IMG/VR virus record: IMGVR_UViG_3300046810_000338
Span: 124,001-188,000 of that record
DNA: 64,000 bases
Source of the DNA: a virus
Strand: one strand, 5' to 3'
The notes under the pieces are model-generated. The model had not been told where the DNA came from. It saw nothing but the letters and a program-made list of their open reading frames with translations, and made no database searches. This document shows positions 32,660-41,123 of the stretch, piece by piece. Made by a program: the position numbers and the translations under genes. Positions within the stretch are counted from its first letter, which is position 1; each line of letters opens with the position of its first letter.

Positions 32660-33580
32660 GTGGAAGATGATCGCGATCTATCAAAGTTTAAGCTCTATTC
32701 ACTGGGCACCGCGGTCGATAACAATGACTTTGGACTGTGGGATATTGAAGTTACTCCCATTGAACAGCTCAACCAATTGGATGGCGTCTTGGTTAACCAG
32801 GGCGTGTCTATAGAAAGCTCTGGGACCGACTCTGCGGGCAATGCTTACGCAGACAAGGCTGTGACCTCAACTACCATTAAAGCCACCTGGATGGGCTTAG
32901 GGGAGTCTAACAGACGTACCGCACCTAACGTGGTATCGGGCGAAGAGATTCTCATCTACACCTACGAACAGACAGGCGTCTACTATTGGACGTGTCGGCA
33001 CAGTAACAACAATCGTCGTCGATTGGAAACGGTGGTTATGGCCTGGAGCGGTTCATCTGCCAGTGGCGAGAAGGCAATGAACGACGACGATAGCTACATG
33101 TTGGAAGTCAGCACGCATAAGAAGCGAGTGCTCTTCACTAACAGCCGTGCCAACGGTGAGCTGAGTAAATTCAACATTGCCAGCGATCCAGGGGTAGGTA
33201 AGTTCACAGTGGCCGACGATCACGACAACGAGGTCACCATGGATTCGTTGGAGAACCGTGTCACACTCATCACTGGTAACGACTGTGAGGTCACTCTCAA
33301 AGGGACCAACCTTGACATTACAGTGCCAGGCAATGAGACCCACACGATCCAAGGCAATCTGAACATCACTGTAAATGGCAATGCCTTGGTTAACGTGAAA
33401 GGCAATGCTACTGTGACGGTGGCCGGGTCAGTTGACTACACCGCCGCCAGCATGGCTTTCAAAGCAGCCAACTTTACCTACACAGGTATCTTTGAAATCC
33501 AAGGTACGCTAAACGTGACCGGTGCAACCACGTTGAACGGTGCAAGCAGTCCTCTTCCAATCACTGCTCCAAACATTTGA
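32660..33580 (+). CDS. Beta-helical spike-like baseplate protein
   Basis: This 306-aa protein starts at GTG 32660, fixed by TAGGAGATAAC. The N-terminal half has OB-fold-like content. The C-terminal half is a run of short repeats of the type G-N-x-x-V-x-V (NLNITVNGNALVNVKGNATV, then TVAGSVDYTAASMAF). It resembles the triple beta-helix of T4 gp5 and VgrG spikes and ends in Gly/Ala/Thr-rich turns. Such spikes pierce the outer membrane during contraction. No lysozyme domain is visible here, and no PAAR tip. Divergent from the SbcC-like gene. Confidence 0.7.
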   Translation: MEDDRDLSKFKLYSLGTAVDNNDFGLWDIEVTPIEQLNQLDGVLVNQGVSIESSGTDSAGNAYADKAVTSTTIKATWMGLGESNRRTAPNVVSGEEILIYTYEQTGVYYWTCRHSNNNRRRLETVVMAWSGSSASGEKAMNDDDSYMLEVSTHKKRVLFTNSRANGELSKFNIASDPGVGKFTVADDHDNEVTMDSLENRVTLITGNDCEVTLKGTNLDITVPGNETHTIQGNLNITVNGNALVNVKGNATVTVAGSVDYTAASMAFKAANFTYTGIFEIQGTLNVTGATTLNGASSPLPITAPNI

Positions 33581-33587
33581 CAGCATA

Positions 33588-33621
33588 ATTCCCTCCTTCC
33601 CCTAATGAGGAAGGAGGGAAT
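33588..33621. terminator. Bidirectional hairpin terminator
   Basis: The stem ATTCCCTCCTTCC / GGAAGGAGGGAAT lies between convergent genes. GCATA precedes it and CTATGCC follows on the plus strand; on the minus strand the hairpin is followed by TATGC. Confidence 0.8.
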
Positions 33622-33624
33622 GGC

Positions 33625-34491
33625 CTATGCCGTGTACACGTATTCAGCTGGGGCTGGAGCATCTTCGCCAGCGACATGCCAGTTACGACCTTCGGCCAAC
33701 ACACCGTCGGTTTTGATCAGGCACTCGTTGAAACCATTGTTTGGCGTCATGGTAATAATGCTGCGGCGGCCAGTGTGTTTGTCGAAGTCGATTTCGCCGA
33801 TCCATTTGCCTTGGGCGTTGAAGTACGGAATCAGAGCTTCCAGCAGAATCTTCGACCAGTTCTCGAAGCCTGCACCGGTTTCCAGGTCGTCCAACAGATC
33901 ACGCAACGAAAACATGCCACGAATGATCTGATTAGGCTCTTTACTTTCGATGACGCTACCGGCCGGCAGAGTAGCAACCGACAACGCAGCGAAGTGGATT
34001 TGACCGATGGCGTTGGAGTTGTCGTTGATCCAGCCGAAATGAGAGTAGACTGTGGGGTGCATGCCCGACCCACGAGGCTTGATGATCTCGATCTCTTCTG
34101 CACCCACTTCACGCTCACGGCTGGCTTCCAGGGAAGCGAAGAAGTCGGTGTTACCTTCCCCGTCGCTACGCCGGTCGGTGGCAAAGTCAACGTGACCACT
34201 GTAGCCGAGGGAGTACAGGCCCATCAGTTTTTCTTCGCCAACAGTTTTGGCCCGTTGATAGACAGAGAGCAGATCAGGCTTGTTCTGGTCATCATTGAGG
34301 ATGATGAAGAAGGTGTAGTCGATGGGTTGTTTCTCTGTGGCCCGAGCCTTGAGCACGGCCCGGTCTTCCCAGACAGCATCACCGGATACAGCACAACCGA
34401 AACCTTCGCGGGTCTGCGTGCTGTCCAGAAACAGTTGGTCCAGCAGATCGTCTACGGCTTCGCGTGGATAAGCCAATACTACTTCACCCAT
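33625..34491 (-). CDS. Unknown 288-aa protein
   Basis: Start at ATG 34491 behind AAAAGGAG; a longer frame to 34551 would run through the ribosome site. The stop TAG lies inside the flank of the bidirectional terminator. It begins MGEVVLAYPREAVDDLLDQLF and continues with strands (PIDYTFFIILND) and helices; the middle has YSHFGWINDNSNAIGQIHFAALSV. The composition is acidic. I recognise no family or active-site motif; a virion or assembly role is possible from its neighbours. Confidence 0.7.
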   Translation of the reverse strand: MGEVVLAYPREAVDDLLDQLFLDSTQTREGFGCAVSGDAVWEDRAVLKARATEKQPIDYTFFIILNDDQNKPDLLSVYQRAKTVGEEKLMGLYSLGYSGHVDFATDRRSDGEGNTDFFASLEASREREVGAEEIEIIKPRGSGMHPTVYSHFGWINDNSNAIGQIHFAALSVATLPAGSVIESKEPNQIIRGMFSLRDLLDDLETGAGFENWSKILLEALIPYFNAQGKWIGEIDFDKHTGRRSIITMTPNNGFNECLIKTDGVLAEGRNWHVAGEDAPAPAEYVYTA

Positions 34492-34563
34492 GGGGTTACT
34501 CCTTTTGCGTGATTGAAGGTACGTACAAACTATCCCTCCCTTCAATTTCATTTAACGGCATAA

Positions 34564-34585
34564 CTCTCCCCCACTCGGGGGAGAG
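34564..34585 (-). terminator. Hairpin with TTATGCC tail
   Basis: A perfect 9-bp stem CTCTCCCCC / GGGGGAGAG with a 4-nt loop. Read on the minus strand it is followed by TTATGCC and lies directly after the stop of the 207-aa gene at 34588. Confidence 0.75.
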
Positions 34586-34587
34586 CC

Positions 34588-35211
34588 TTATGTCGTGGCT
34601 GGTTTAACAATGCCCGATTGAAGAATGATCTGCTCGTAGCGTGCAGCCAAAGCAGTAGCCTTGTTCAATTGGTCTTGCAGGGTTTGGTTCTGAGCGTAGT
34701 GAGTAGTGCGACCACGGATGGCTGCAATACGGTTCTGCTCAAAGCTCTCTGCCTGCTCAGGAGTCAGCAGCCCGGTGATAGGTGCTGTGAACTGCTGTAC
34801 ATCGCTTTGCAGCCCGGTCAAGTCACTGACCAGTGCTACGATCTCGGCGGTCACGTAGGTAAGGTCCAGGCCGTCTGGCAGAATACCAATGTCCACTCCA
34901 ATCACCATCCGACTGAAACCTTCCCCAACCGTGGTTGGGGCAGACAGGATGTAGGTGGTTGGAATGATAACCGTCGGATGCTCGTCTGCCTGCAATGTAA
35001 CCAGGCTGGTAGCATTTACCCGATCAGAGTCATAGGTCGCCTGGTCCAGACCCATGGGCGCATAGTAGTTGGCAAAGATATCAATGCCCGCTGCCTGCAC
35101 CTCACGGAAACTACGAATGGCGGTGGCCGTGTAACTAACATCTGCCACCAACGCAAACGGAGCTTGGACCTCGAACTTACCCCGTGCATAGATAAGAACT
35201 GAAGTTGCCAT
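34588..35211 (-). CDS. Unknown 207-aa protein, probable virion component
   Basis: It is cotranscribed with the 445-aa gene upstream (11-nt gap). The N-terminal part is beta-rich (TSVLIYARGKFEVQAPFALVADVSYTATAI). The C-terminal third is a probable coiled coil (QAESFEQNRIAAIRGRTTHYAQNQTLQDQLNKATALAARYEQII). This looks like a tail or baseplate subunit, by style only. The TAA stop is part of ACATAAGG, the left flank of the hairpin at 34564. Confidence 0.7.
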   Translation of the reverse strand: MATSVLIYARGKFEVQAPFALVADVSYTATAIRSFREVQAAGIDIFANYYAPMGLDQATYDSDRVNATSLVTLQADEHPTVIIPTTYILSAPTTVGEGFSRMVIGVDIGILPDGLDLTYVTAEIVALVSDLTGLQSDVQQFTAPITGLLTPEQAESFEQNRIAAIRGRTTHYAQNQTLQDQLNKATALAARYEQIILQSGIVKPATT

Positions 35212-35222
35212 TACTTATCTCC

Positions 35223-36560
35223 TTACTGGGATACCACGACTGGGTTCTTCTCCAACATCGATTCACGGGACACCACGATCAGACTGGTCCGCTCGTAGGT
35301 GCAGGTGACATAAAGAATGTCATCGCGAACCAACCGCAGGAACCCACGAGGCACCGAAGTACGCACGGTCATGGTCTCTGCAATCTGAAGCATTTGGTTA
35401 AGCAAGACGATGAACTTCTGAGTCGCATCGTCCATGCGGCGAAAGTCAATCGAGCTGGTGCTGACCGAGATGTAGTCTTTCCAGCGCTGGTTGATCTGGT
35501 TCTGGCCATCACGGTTGTGGTAGCCACCGATCACGTTGATGTGCAGCGACTTATACACCGAGCTGATGATCGACATGTTGTCGTTCACGTAAGCATCGGT
35601 ATAGCCGGTGCCACGAATCACCAACTTAGCCGCAGCGATAGCCGTAGACAGTTTGGAGATAGGTGAATAGATGCCACCGTTGACCGCATCTTCTGCCATG
35701 GCAATCTGCTGCCAGCTAGGCGCAAAGATGAACTCGGTTGCACTGAAGATGTCGGGGAAGATAACCTGCCACTGGTCTTCGGTGTACGCGGTGTTCGCCA
35801 TGATGTATTCTTGCAGCGCTCGGCGGTTGGCGTCAATGTTACGACCGCCATCACCGTAGGTCAGCACTGGCCATGGAAACGGAATACGGATAGCATCGTT
35901 GGTAGGATCGTGCCACTCGTATTCCTCAGTGACGATCTGAGAAGGAGGGTTACGGCCTTGAGCAATGTTGACCCGAGCCATGATGTCAACGACACCGACC
36001 TCGTTAGTCAGCAGAGCCTGCACGGCGGTTGCGCTGTCGAAGAAACGGTCGATGTTTTCAATCGGCGGTACAACACGGGTTTCCCACAGGTCATACTCGT
36101 TGATCCAATGCTCGTCGGCAAACCAGACCTTGGCCTGATAAGGGGCAGTGGTTGAGGTGCCTTCAAACTGGATATAGCTTGGGAACCAACGGTTGCCGTC
36201 GGTGACCATGACGCCCACGTCAACGTTCTGCAACTGCTCCTGCCACTGGCCCTGGATGTATTCCTTGACTGGGATAGTCTCATCACCCATCAGCCCAGAT
36301 TCGGCGTGACCATAAAGGTTTTCCATGATCTCGATCAGGAAAGCAGAAATGGCTGGCGGTACTACAACGTCCTGCGTGGTGGTCGCTGTCAGTTCGTTGA
36401 AGGAGGCAAACGTCAGCAGGTGACTGTTGGCTCCTTTATAGATCCCTCGATCAATAGCAAAGGTAGCCCCATACAAGGATAGCTCGCCAATTGGGTTGAC
36501 CAGGTTCGGCTGGTTGTTGGCGTAGATTGGAAACTCGCCAAATGCTTTTACACGATACAT
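35223..36560 (-). CDS. Probable virion structural protein
   Basis: This 445-aa protein has no membrane or signal segment. It is rich in Trp, Tyr, Asn and Asp, with segments such as WFPSYIQFEGTSTT and YQAKVWFADEHWINEYDLWETR. The end is beta-rich (DDILYVTCTYERTSLIVVSRE). The composition is typical of tail tube, sheath or baseplate proteins, but no specific family is recognised. It diverges from the 152-aa membrane protein gene on the other strand. Confidence 0.7.
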   Translation of the reverse strand: MYRVKAFGEFPIYANNQPNLVNPIGELSLYGATFAIDRGIYKGANSHLLTFASFNELTATTTQDVVVPPAISAFLIEIMENLYGHAESGLMGDETIPVKEYIQGQWQEQLQNVDVGVMVTDGNRWFPSYIQFEGTSTTAPYQAKVWFADEHWINEYDLWETRVVPPIENIDRFFDSATAVQALLTNEVGVVDIMARVNIAQGRNPPSQIVTEEYEWHDPTNDAIRIPFPWPVLTYGDGGRNIDANRRALQEYIMANTAYTEDQWQVIFPDIFSATEFIFAPSWQQIAMAEDAVNGGIYSPISKLSTAIAAAKLVIRGTGYTDAYVNDNMSIISSVYKSLHINVIGGYHNRDGQNQINQRWKDYISVSTSSIDFRRMDDATQKFIVLLNQMLQIAETMTVRTSVPRGFLRLVRDDILYVTCTYERTSLIVVSRESMLEKNPVVVSQ

Positions 36561-36608
36561 AGTCGCTCCCTTAATTAGAACAGAACTACTCTATGATAGC
36601 CATGTTTG

Positions 36609-37067
36609 ATGAGTGATCCCGAAATGTCAGCACTTTTAAGCGCACTATATCGTTTGCTGATGCCGCTTATCCGGGAATGGTGGAAGAAAAGTAACTGGTC
36701 GGCACATAGCATCCAGAACCTAAAAGAAATCCACTATATTTTTATTGCCGGATTGATTCAGTTTTCGGTGTTTCTCTACGTGGTTGACCATGGGTTAACC
36801 ATGTACCTCTATTACTCCGATATGGCCCACAAGGCTGCGTTGGCTGCCAGTGGCGTTGAGCCATTGATTGCATCTAACAAGACCTTGACCGACCGTAACG
36901 ACCGTTTGGAGGAACAAGTAAAATCCGCCAATGAGTTGATTGCTGAACTCATTCGTAATAACCCAAGTCTTGCCCCTAAGAGATCGCCGTCGGACACTTC
37001 TGTGACCGACTCTGCCGATACCTCTGGACGGTTGGACGCTTTGAAACAACGGTACAAGGGGGAATAA
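36609..37067 (+). CDS. Single-helix membrane protein with coiled coil
   Basis: This 152-aa protein has a membrane helix at about 41-61 (IHYIFIAGLIQFSVFLYVVDH). A short coiled coil follows (ASNKTLTDRNDRLEEQVKSANELIAELI), then a Ser/Asp-rich tail. The ATG at 36609 has a weak ribosome site, and ATG 36624 is an alternative. It is 1 nt from the next gene, a second membrane or exported protein, so the two probably act together in the envelope. Confidence 0.65.
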   Translation: MSDPEMSALLSALYRLLMPLIREWWKKSNWSAHSIQNLKEIHYIFIAGLIQFSVFLYVVDHGLTMYLYYSDMAHKAALAASGVEPLIASNKTLTDRNDRLEEQVKSANELIAELIRNNPSLAPKRSPSDTSVTDSADTSGRLDALKQRYKGE

Positions 37068-37068
37068 G

Positions 37069-37530
37069 ATGGGCAGATATTGGATACCTTTGCTTGGGGT
37101 TGCTTCCGCGATTGTCATGGGCGGTTTGGCCATGACAGTCCTGGACAAGCTGTCAGCCATTATGGCGTCGGTTGAGAGTCGATCATCTGTGGTCTGCGTG
37201 GTGGGTAGCACCTGCCTCAAGTTTCACCACGAGAGCGAGCTGATCCTGCCACCGATCGACACCAAAGGCTGTGCGCCTTACAAGCTGCCAGAAATGGCCC
37301 AGCTGCCTAATCCTGACATCATCAGGATTCCTCCTGGTGCTAGCGAGCCTACCATCAACAAGATCCTGCTCGAATACATCGATAAGGTCATGGACAATGA
37401 CCGCATTGGTCGTGCCATGTTGATGCAGAATTACCAGACTTACCTGTTGGGTTGCAGTCCTCCGGCGCCGACTACGCCTCCGGTAACCCCCGCTCCTGTC
37501 ACTCCTCCTTCACCCCCTACTACTCGGTAA
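37069..37530 (+). CDS. Exported or membrane protein with Pro-rich C-terminus
   Basis: This 153-aa protein has a hydrophobic N-terminal segment (about 5-25, WIPLLGVASAIVMGGLAMTVL) that may be a signal or anchor. The following part has cysteines (CVVGSTCLKF, KGCAPYKL, GCSPPAP) that could form disulphides in the periplasm. The C-terminal 25 residues are a Pro/Thr run (APTTPPVTPAPVTPPSPP). No lipobox is present. The layout with 36609 recalls a two-component envelope system. Confidence 0.65.
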   Translation: MGRYWIPLLGVASAIVMGGLAMTVLDKLSAIMASVESRSSVVCVVGSTCLKFHHESELILPPIDTKGCAPYKLPEMAQLPNPDIIRIPPGASEPTINKILLEYIDKVMDNDRIGRAMLMQNYQTYLLGCSPPAPTTPPVTPAPVTPPSPPTTR

Positions 37531-37560
37531 TATGTGGTAGTGAGTAATAAGGACTGAGTC

Positions 37561-39342
37561 ATGAGCGATCTTCCATTTGACGTGGCGTCACCGATCAGTA
37601 ATGGTGGCCGCGGTTTCTCCAAAGAGTTCATCGAGAGCATCGGTGGTCAAGAGGTCGATCAATCGACGCTCAATGCCACCGATGCGGGTGTGCAACCCCG
37701 ATTCGTTCACATTGCTTCGTTGCCGATAGTGACCTCGTTGAAGGTGGACGCTATTTTTACCGAAGAACCACCGAGCAAGAAAGGTAAGGCAAAAAAAGAA
37801 GCGGTGCCCGAAGAGGAACCCTTCAACGAATTCGCCTGCTTTTATATCAACGAAGCTTCTGATCCAAACAGCCACGATTATGCGGTTGGGGTTCATGGCT
37901 ACGTATCGTCCCAGCTGGTGGCCAAGCGAGGCTATGGGTTGAAGAAGATTATCCCGACTCCTCAGGGATACTCAGACACCTCCACTGACCCTCTCAAGGT
38001 CATCGCCGAGGTCATTGATATTCGCATCCCGCTGTATAAAGAGTCCGACAGGCTCACAGTGGGTAACCTGTTGGCGGCAGGGATGAATGCCACGTTGCAG
38101 TTGGTTGCACAGATGGAGGACATTCCAAAGTCCATTCACCTGATGTTGCCTCGCAAGAACCTGGTGGCCTTTTTCACCAAAGGCTACATCAAGGCAGTCG
38201 AAAACGACTACAAGGACGCCAAAGGTAATCCCATTCCTTTCAAGGAAGGTTTGATCGAATACCTGAGACTGTCTGAGGTGCTCACAGGGAAGGGTTCTAC
38301 GGTAACCCTAGGCCATGTGGCGGCGGATGCTCCAATGGGCTTCCACGAGTCTCTGGCGAACGCTAACGACGGTCTTATGGCCAGCGTTAAGTGTCATTCA
38401 GGGGAGGCCGAATCCCACTGTCTGATCTCTGCACCAGAAGGGTACTGGAACCACGAGCACGGCAGGCATCCTTTGCTGGGCAAGTCTCGTATGGTCTTTC
38501 GTATGCAGGGCGGGGAACCGGTCTGGGGTGAGCACGTCTACCTCATGGACTTTGAACCCACCTCCAAGAAGAAAGAGCAGTTGCACAAGTTGGAGATTGA
38601 GGTGGGACAACTCCTGCCTTCTGCTTCTTACTGTGTGGCCAAGATTGCTAACCTCGATCCCATTATCCATGAGATCGCGGATGAGCATGCCAAGTACCTG
38701 GATACCAAGGTAGGCCGAATGGCGGTGATGTTCCTGGATGCTGTGTTTAAGCCAGGGGCGCATTCGGTAATGACCAAGGTAGGTGCGCGCTTCTTGCACA
38801 GTCGTACCGTGGTAACGGATTTGGTGGACAGCTATGGGTCTATGTTCACGCACGACCTTAACCCTGTTCGCCGAGCTGATCGGGCGTGGGACACCTACTT
38901 GGAGATGGGTGGCCTGGTGAAAGAGTTTCTAAGCACTCTGGAACCTACCAATCCTGACGTTACTGCGTTTCAGCATGTGGCCGGTCCTTATGTGGCTACT
39001 CGTATTACCGACAGCTTCTTCTCGGCGATCGAGGGCGCTAAAGGAAAGGTTGAGTACAAGCCTTCTAAATTGGTAGAGACACCTGCTACCAGTGTCCGAG
39101 TAAAAGGATTCTACTTGGATGAAGCGCTGACGATGCAGCAGTCAGAAGTTAACCTGTCTATTGGCGTGGACATGCCAAAGCGAAATGTAATAGCCGGGCT
39201 AGCCAGCGAAGCTGCCCAAGCGTATATCCTGCTCAGACAGGACACTGCCTTCACTGTGCGACACTTTGTCGTGGTCACGAACGGGGATGAGTACGGTATC
39301 TGGACAGCCCCATTTGCCAATCGAACCTTTGTTAAAAAATAG
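37561..39342 (+). CDS. RNase H-fold domain protein (tentative)
   Basis: This is a 593-aa protein. Residues about 50-290 follow the RNase H order. There is a first strand VTSLKVDAIFT with an Asp, then a Lys/Glu-rich insertion and FACFYINEAS and YAVGVHGYVS strands. These are followed by a helix NLLAAGMNATLQLVAQM, a strand SIHLMLPRKNLVAFF, a helix, STVTLGHVAAD (GH as in the wVxGH motif) and ANDGLMAS (position of NExAD). The second and third catalytic acids are not obvious, so activity is doubtful. The C-terminal 300 residues are helical and unknown. phiKZ-type phages have an RNase H-annotated gene in a similar neighbourhood; this is from memory. Confidence 0.5.
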   Translation: MSDLPFDVASPISNGGRGFSKEFIESIGGQEVDQSTLNATDAGVQPRFVHIASLPIVTSLKVDAIFTEEPPSKKGKAKKEAVPEEEPFNEFACFYINEASDPNSHDYAVGVHGYVSSQLVAKRGYGLKKIIPTPQGYSDTSTDPLKVIAEVIDIRIPLYKESDRLTVGNLLAAGMNATLQLVAQMEDIPKSIHLMLPRKNLVAFFTKGYIKAVENDYKDAKGNPIPFKEGLIEYLRLSEVLTGKGSTVTLGHVAADAPMGFHESLANANDGLMASVKCHSGEAESHCLISAPEGYWNHEHGRHPLLGKSRMVFRMQGGEPVWGEHVYLMDFEPTSKKKEQLHKLEIEVGQLLPSASYCVAKIANLDPIIHEIADEHAKYLDTKVGRMAVMFLDAVFKPGAHSVMTKVGARFLHSRTVVTDLVDSYGSMFTHDLNPVRRADRAWDTYLEMGGLVKEFLSTLEPTNPDVTAFQHVAGPYVATRITDSFFSAIEGAKGKVEYKPSKLVETPATSVRVKGFYLDEALTMQQSEVNLSIGVDMPKRNVIAGLASEAAQAYILLRQDTAFTVRHFVVVTNGDEYGIWTAPFANRTFVKK

Positions 39343-39355
39343 CAGGTAACTCCCA

Positions 39356-39721
39356 ATGGCTACTGAGACCCTATGGACTAAATTATTGCGACTGATCGTC
39401 CCTAAAGGCGTGAAACGTACTCTGGTTCTTATTACGGTGTTCTGTGAGCTGGAAAAGGTACGCGGCAAGGAATCGCCCAGGCTCACTAGTCTGAATGCGC
39501 AAATGCATTTGTTTGACGACGACATGATCCTTGAGCGGATGGCTGATCTCTCCAGTGTGATATTCCAGTCAGCGCCGGCCTGCCCAATTAGCCCTAACGC
39601 TTCTGTTATGGACAATTGTGCCGAGCTGCTCTGCTGGTTGCCGAATTGGTTGGCCTATGGCGATCGGGATGTCATGGTTCACGATCTGGCAGAAGTGACT
39701 GTTTCAAATTTTGACAGTTGA
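39356..39721 (+). CDS. Unknown 121-aa protein
   Basis: It follows the 593-aa gene by 13 nt behind CAGGTAA, so it is probably the same transcript. A basic N-terminus (TKLLRLIVPKGVKRTLVLITVF) precedes a helical middle and several cysteines (CPISPNASVMDNCAELLCW). No motif is recognised. Its stop is immediately followed by the bidirectional terminator. Confidence 0.65.
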   Translation: MATETLWTKLLRLIVPKGVKRTLVLITVFCELEKVRGKESPRLTSLNAQMHLFDDDMILERMADLSSVIFQSAPACPISPNASVMDNCAELLCWLPNWLAYGDRDVMVHDLAEVTVSNFDS

Positions 39722-39730
39722 CAGCATAAC

Positions 39731-39762
39731 CCCTCCCTCCGACCGTCAGGCTGGAGGGAGGG
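39731..39762. terminator. Bidirectional hairpin terminator
   Basis: The stem CCCTCCCTCC / GGAGGGAGGG lies between convergent genes. The plus strand has GCATAA before and AAGTTATGTC after it; the minus strand has TTATGC after it. Confidence 0.8.
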
Positions 39763-39770
39763 AAGTTATG

Positions 39771-41027
39771 TCATTGCCAGTTATAGATCTTGCTGTCGTC
39801 GTCTTGAGTGAACGCCAGCACCAGTGCCTCAACCGTCAGGATACTGCATGCGATGGTATCGCTGTCGGAGCCCTGAGCCGCTGCCAATAGGTTAAGGTTG
39901 GTGATCGGATACAGATGCTCGCCGATGCGTACCGCACCTACAGCGTCCTTGGAGTAGCTGTATTCATCGGTGTCATCGGTACCTACCAACGGGTCACGCT
40001 GAAGGTGCTCGAACACCCAATCCAGATCGGACAGGGGAACCACCTCGTGGTCAGGCCAGTTCAGTTTGTCTTTGACGAAACTGTACGGGATCTTGACGCC
40101 GCCGAACGTGAAGTGTTGTTCGCTCGTCTGCACGAAAGACTCGGTGGCCATCTTGCGACTTTCAGCCAACGGCTTCTTGAGTTCGCCGACTTGATGATCA
40201 CATGCAACCACCAGCTCACGAATCAGGATACCCATTTGACCATACAGGTCAACTGCCTGACTCATGTTCAGGCAGATGCCTGACAGAATAGTAGCAGTCT
40301 GCGCCGAGAGCTTGGGCGTACTCTCATCAGTGCCCTTCTCGATGATGTCGATCACACGACCCACCTTCTCGGAGATCTCACGCACCTGTTTTACAATCTT
40401 GCTAGGATTGGTTTCCAGGTAACGAGTGGCCAACGAGTTAGCGTTGTCCCAAGTAGGCTTGATGGCCGACAGGTTAGGGTACACCGCTTGCAGGGGCAGA
40501 GAATCCACACGCCCGGTTGGATCAACGAACTTGCTCAGTGCGGCACGAGTGCCTTCGATGTCCTGTTCCTTGAAGTGCTTGAGATCGGTTACGCCAGCAG
40601 CCGAGGCCAGGGTGTCAGGACTGGCGATGCGCAGGCTCAACCAGATGCTGAAAGGCTTGAGCACTTCGTTCTCAATGTTCTCAACCTTGAGCAAGGCGTC
40701 GAACAGAGACTCGCTGTAATCGGCCAGGCCGCCCTTGAGACCACGAGGGGTGGTGATCTTGACCTGAGAGATGTCGCTGAAGCGGGCACCGGCCAGATCT
40801 TTGATAACGCTGTTGTAGGCAACCAGAGGAATCTTGGCATCGGGACGGATGCGGTTGTTGGACCAGTCGCCAATGATGTTGGCCACACCACGCAGTTTGG
40901 CATGCACAGAGGACACAACGTCGCCCACCATGCCGATCCCCAACGCGTCGGTGATGATCATCTGGTGTTTAAGTTCAAGATCGCGCATTTCAAGTACCGT
41001 CCACAATGTCGGATTAATAGGTTCCAC
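39771..41027 (-). CDS. Unknown 418-aa protein, probable virion or assembly protein
   Basis: A largely helical protein with segments such as DSLPLQAVYPNLSAIKPTWDN, KIVKQVREISEKVGRVIDIIEKG (coiled coil) and QTATILSGICLNMSQAVDLYGQMGILIRELVVACDHQ. No enzyme motif, signal or membrane helix is recognised. It diverges from the RecA-like gene, with a 96-nt intergenic region that contains TTAAGTGA on its own strand. In phiKZ-type phages this neighbourhood encodes inner-head proteins, so that is the first idea to test. Confidence 0.7.
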   Translation of the reverse strand: MEPINPTLWTVLEMRDLELKHQMIITDALGIGMVGDVVSSVHAKLRGVANIIGDWSNNRIRPDAKIPLVAYNSVIKDLAGARFSDISQVKITTPRGLKGGLADYSESLFDALLKVENIENEVLKPFSIWLSLRIASPDTLASAAGVTDLKHFKEQDIEGTRAALSKFVDPTGRVDSLPLQAVYPNLSAIKPTWDNANSLATRYLETNPSKIVKQVREISEKVGRVIDIIEKGTDESTPKLSAQTATILSGICLNMSQAVDLYGQMGILIRELVVACDHQVGELKKPLAESRKMATESFVQTSEQHFTFGGVKIPYSFVKDKLNWPDHEVVPLSDLDWVFEHLQRDPLVGTDDTDEYSYSKDAVGAVRIGEHLYPITNLNLLAAAQGSDSDTIACSILTVEALVLAFTQDDDSKIYNWQ

Positions 41028-41123
41028 TCGTAAGCGGCTATACTATTTGAATCACTTAAGCGCTACGAGACAGAGAAACGTATTAGAAAGCTATACCGCA
41101 CTTACACGAATTGGGGATAAAAG
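41028..41123. promoter_or_regulatory. Divergent promoter region
   Basis: Between divergent genes, the minus strand contains CTTAAGTGA (41052-41060), related to the TCTAnGTGA motif, about 25 nt from the minus-strand start. The plus strand has GGCTATACTATTT and GAATTGGGGATAAAAG just before the ATG. Promoter function is inferred. Confidence 0.35.
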
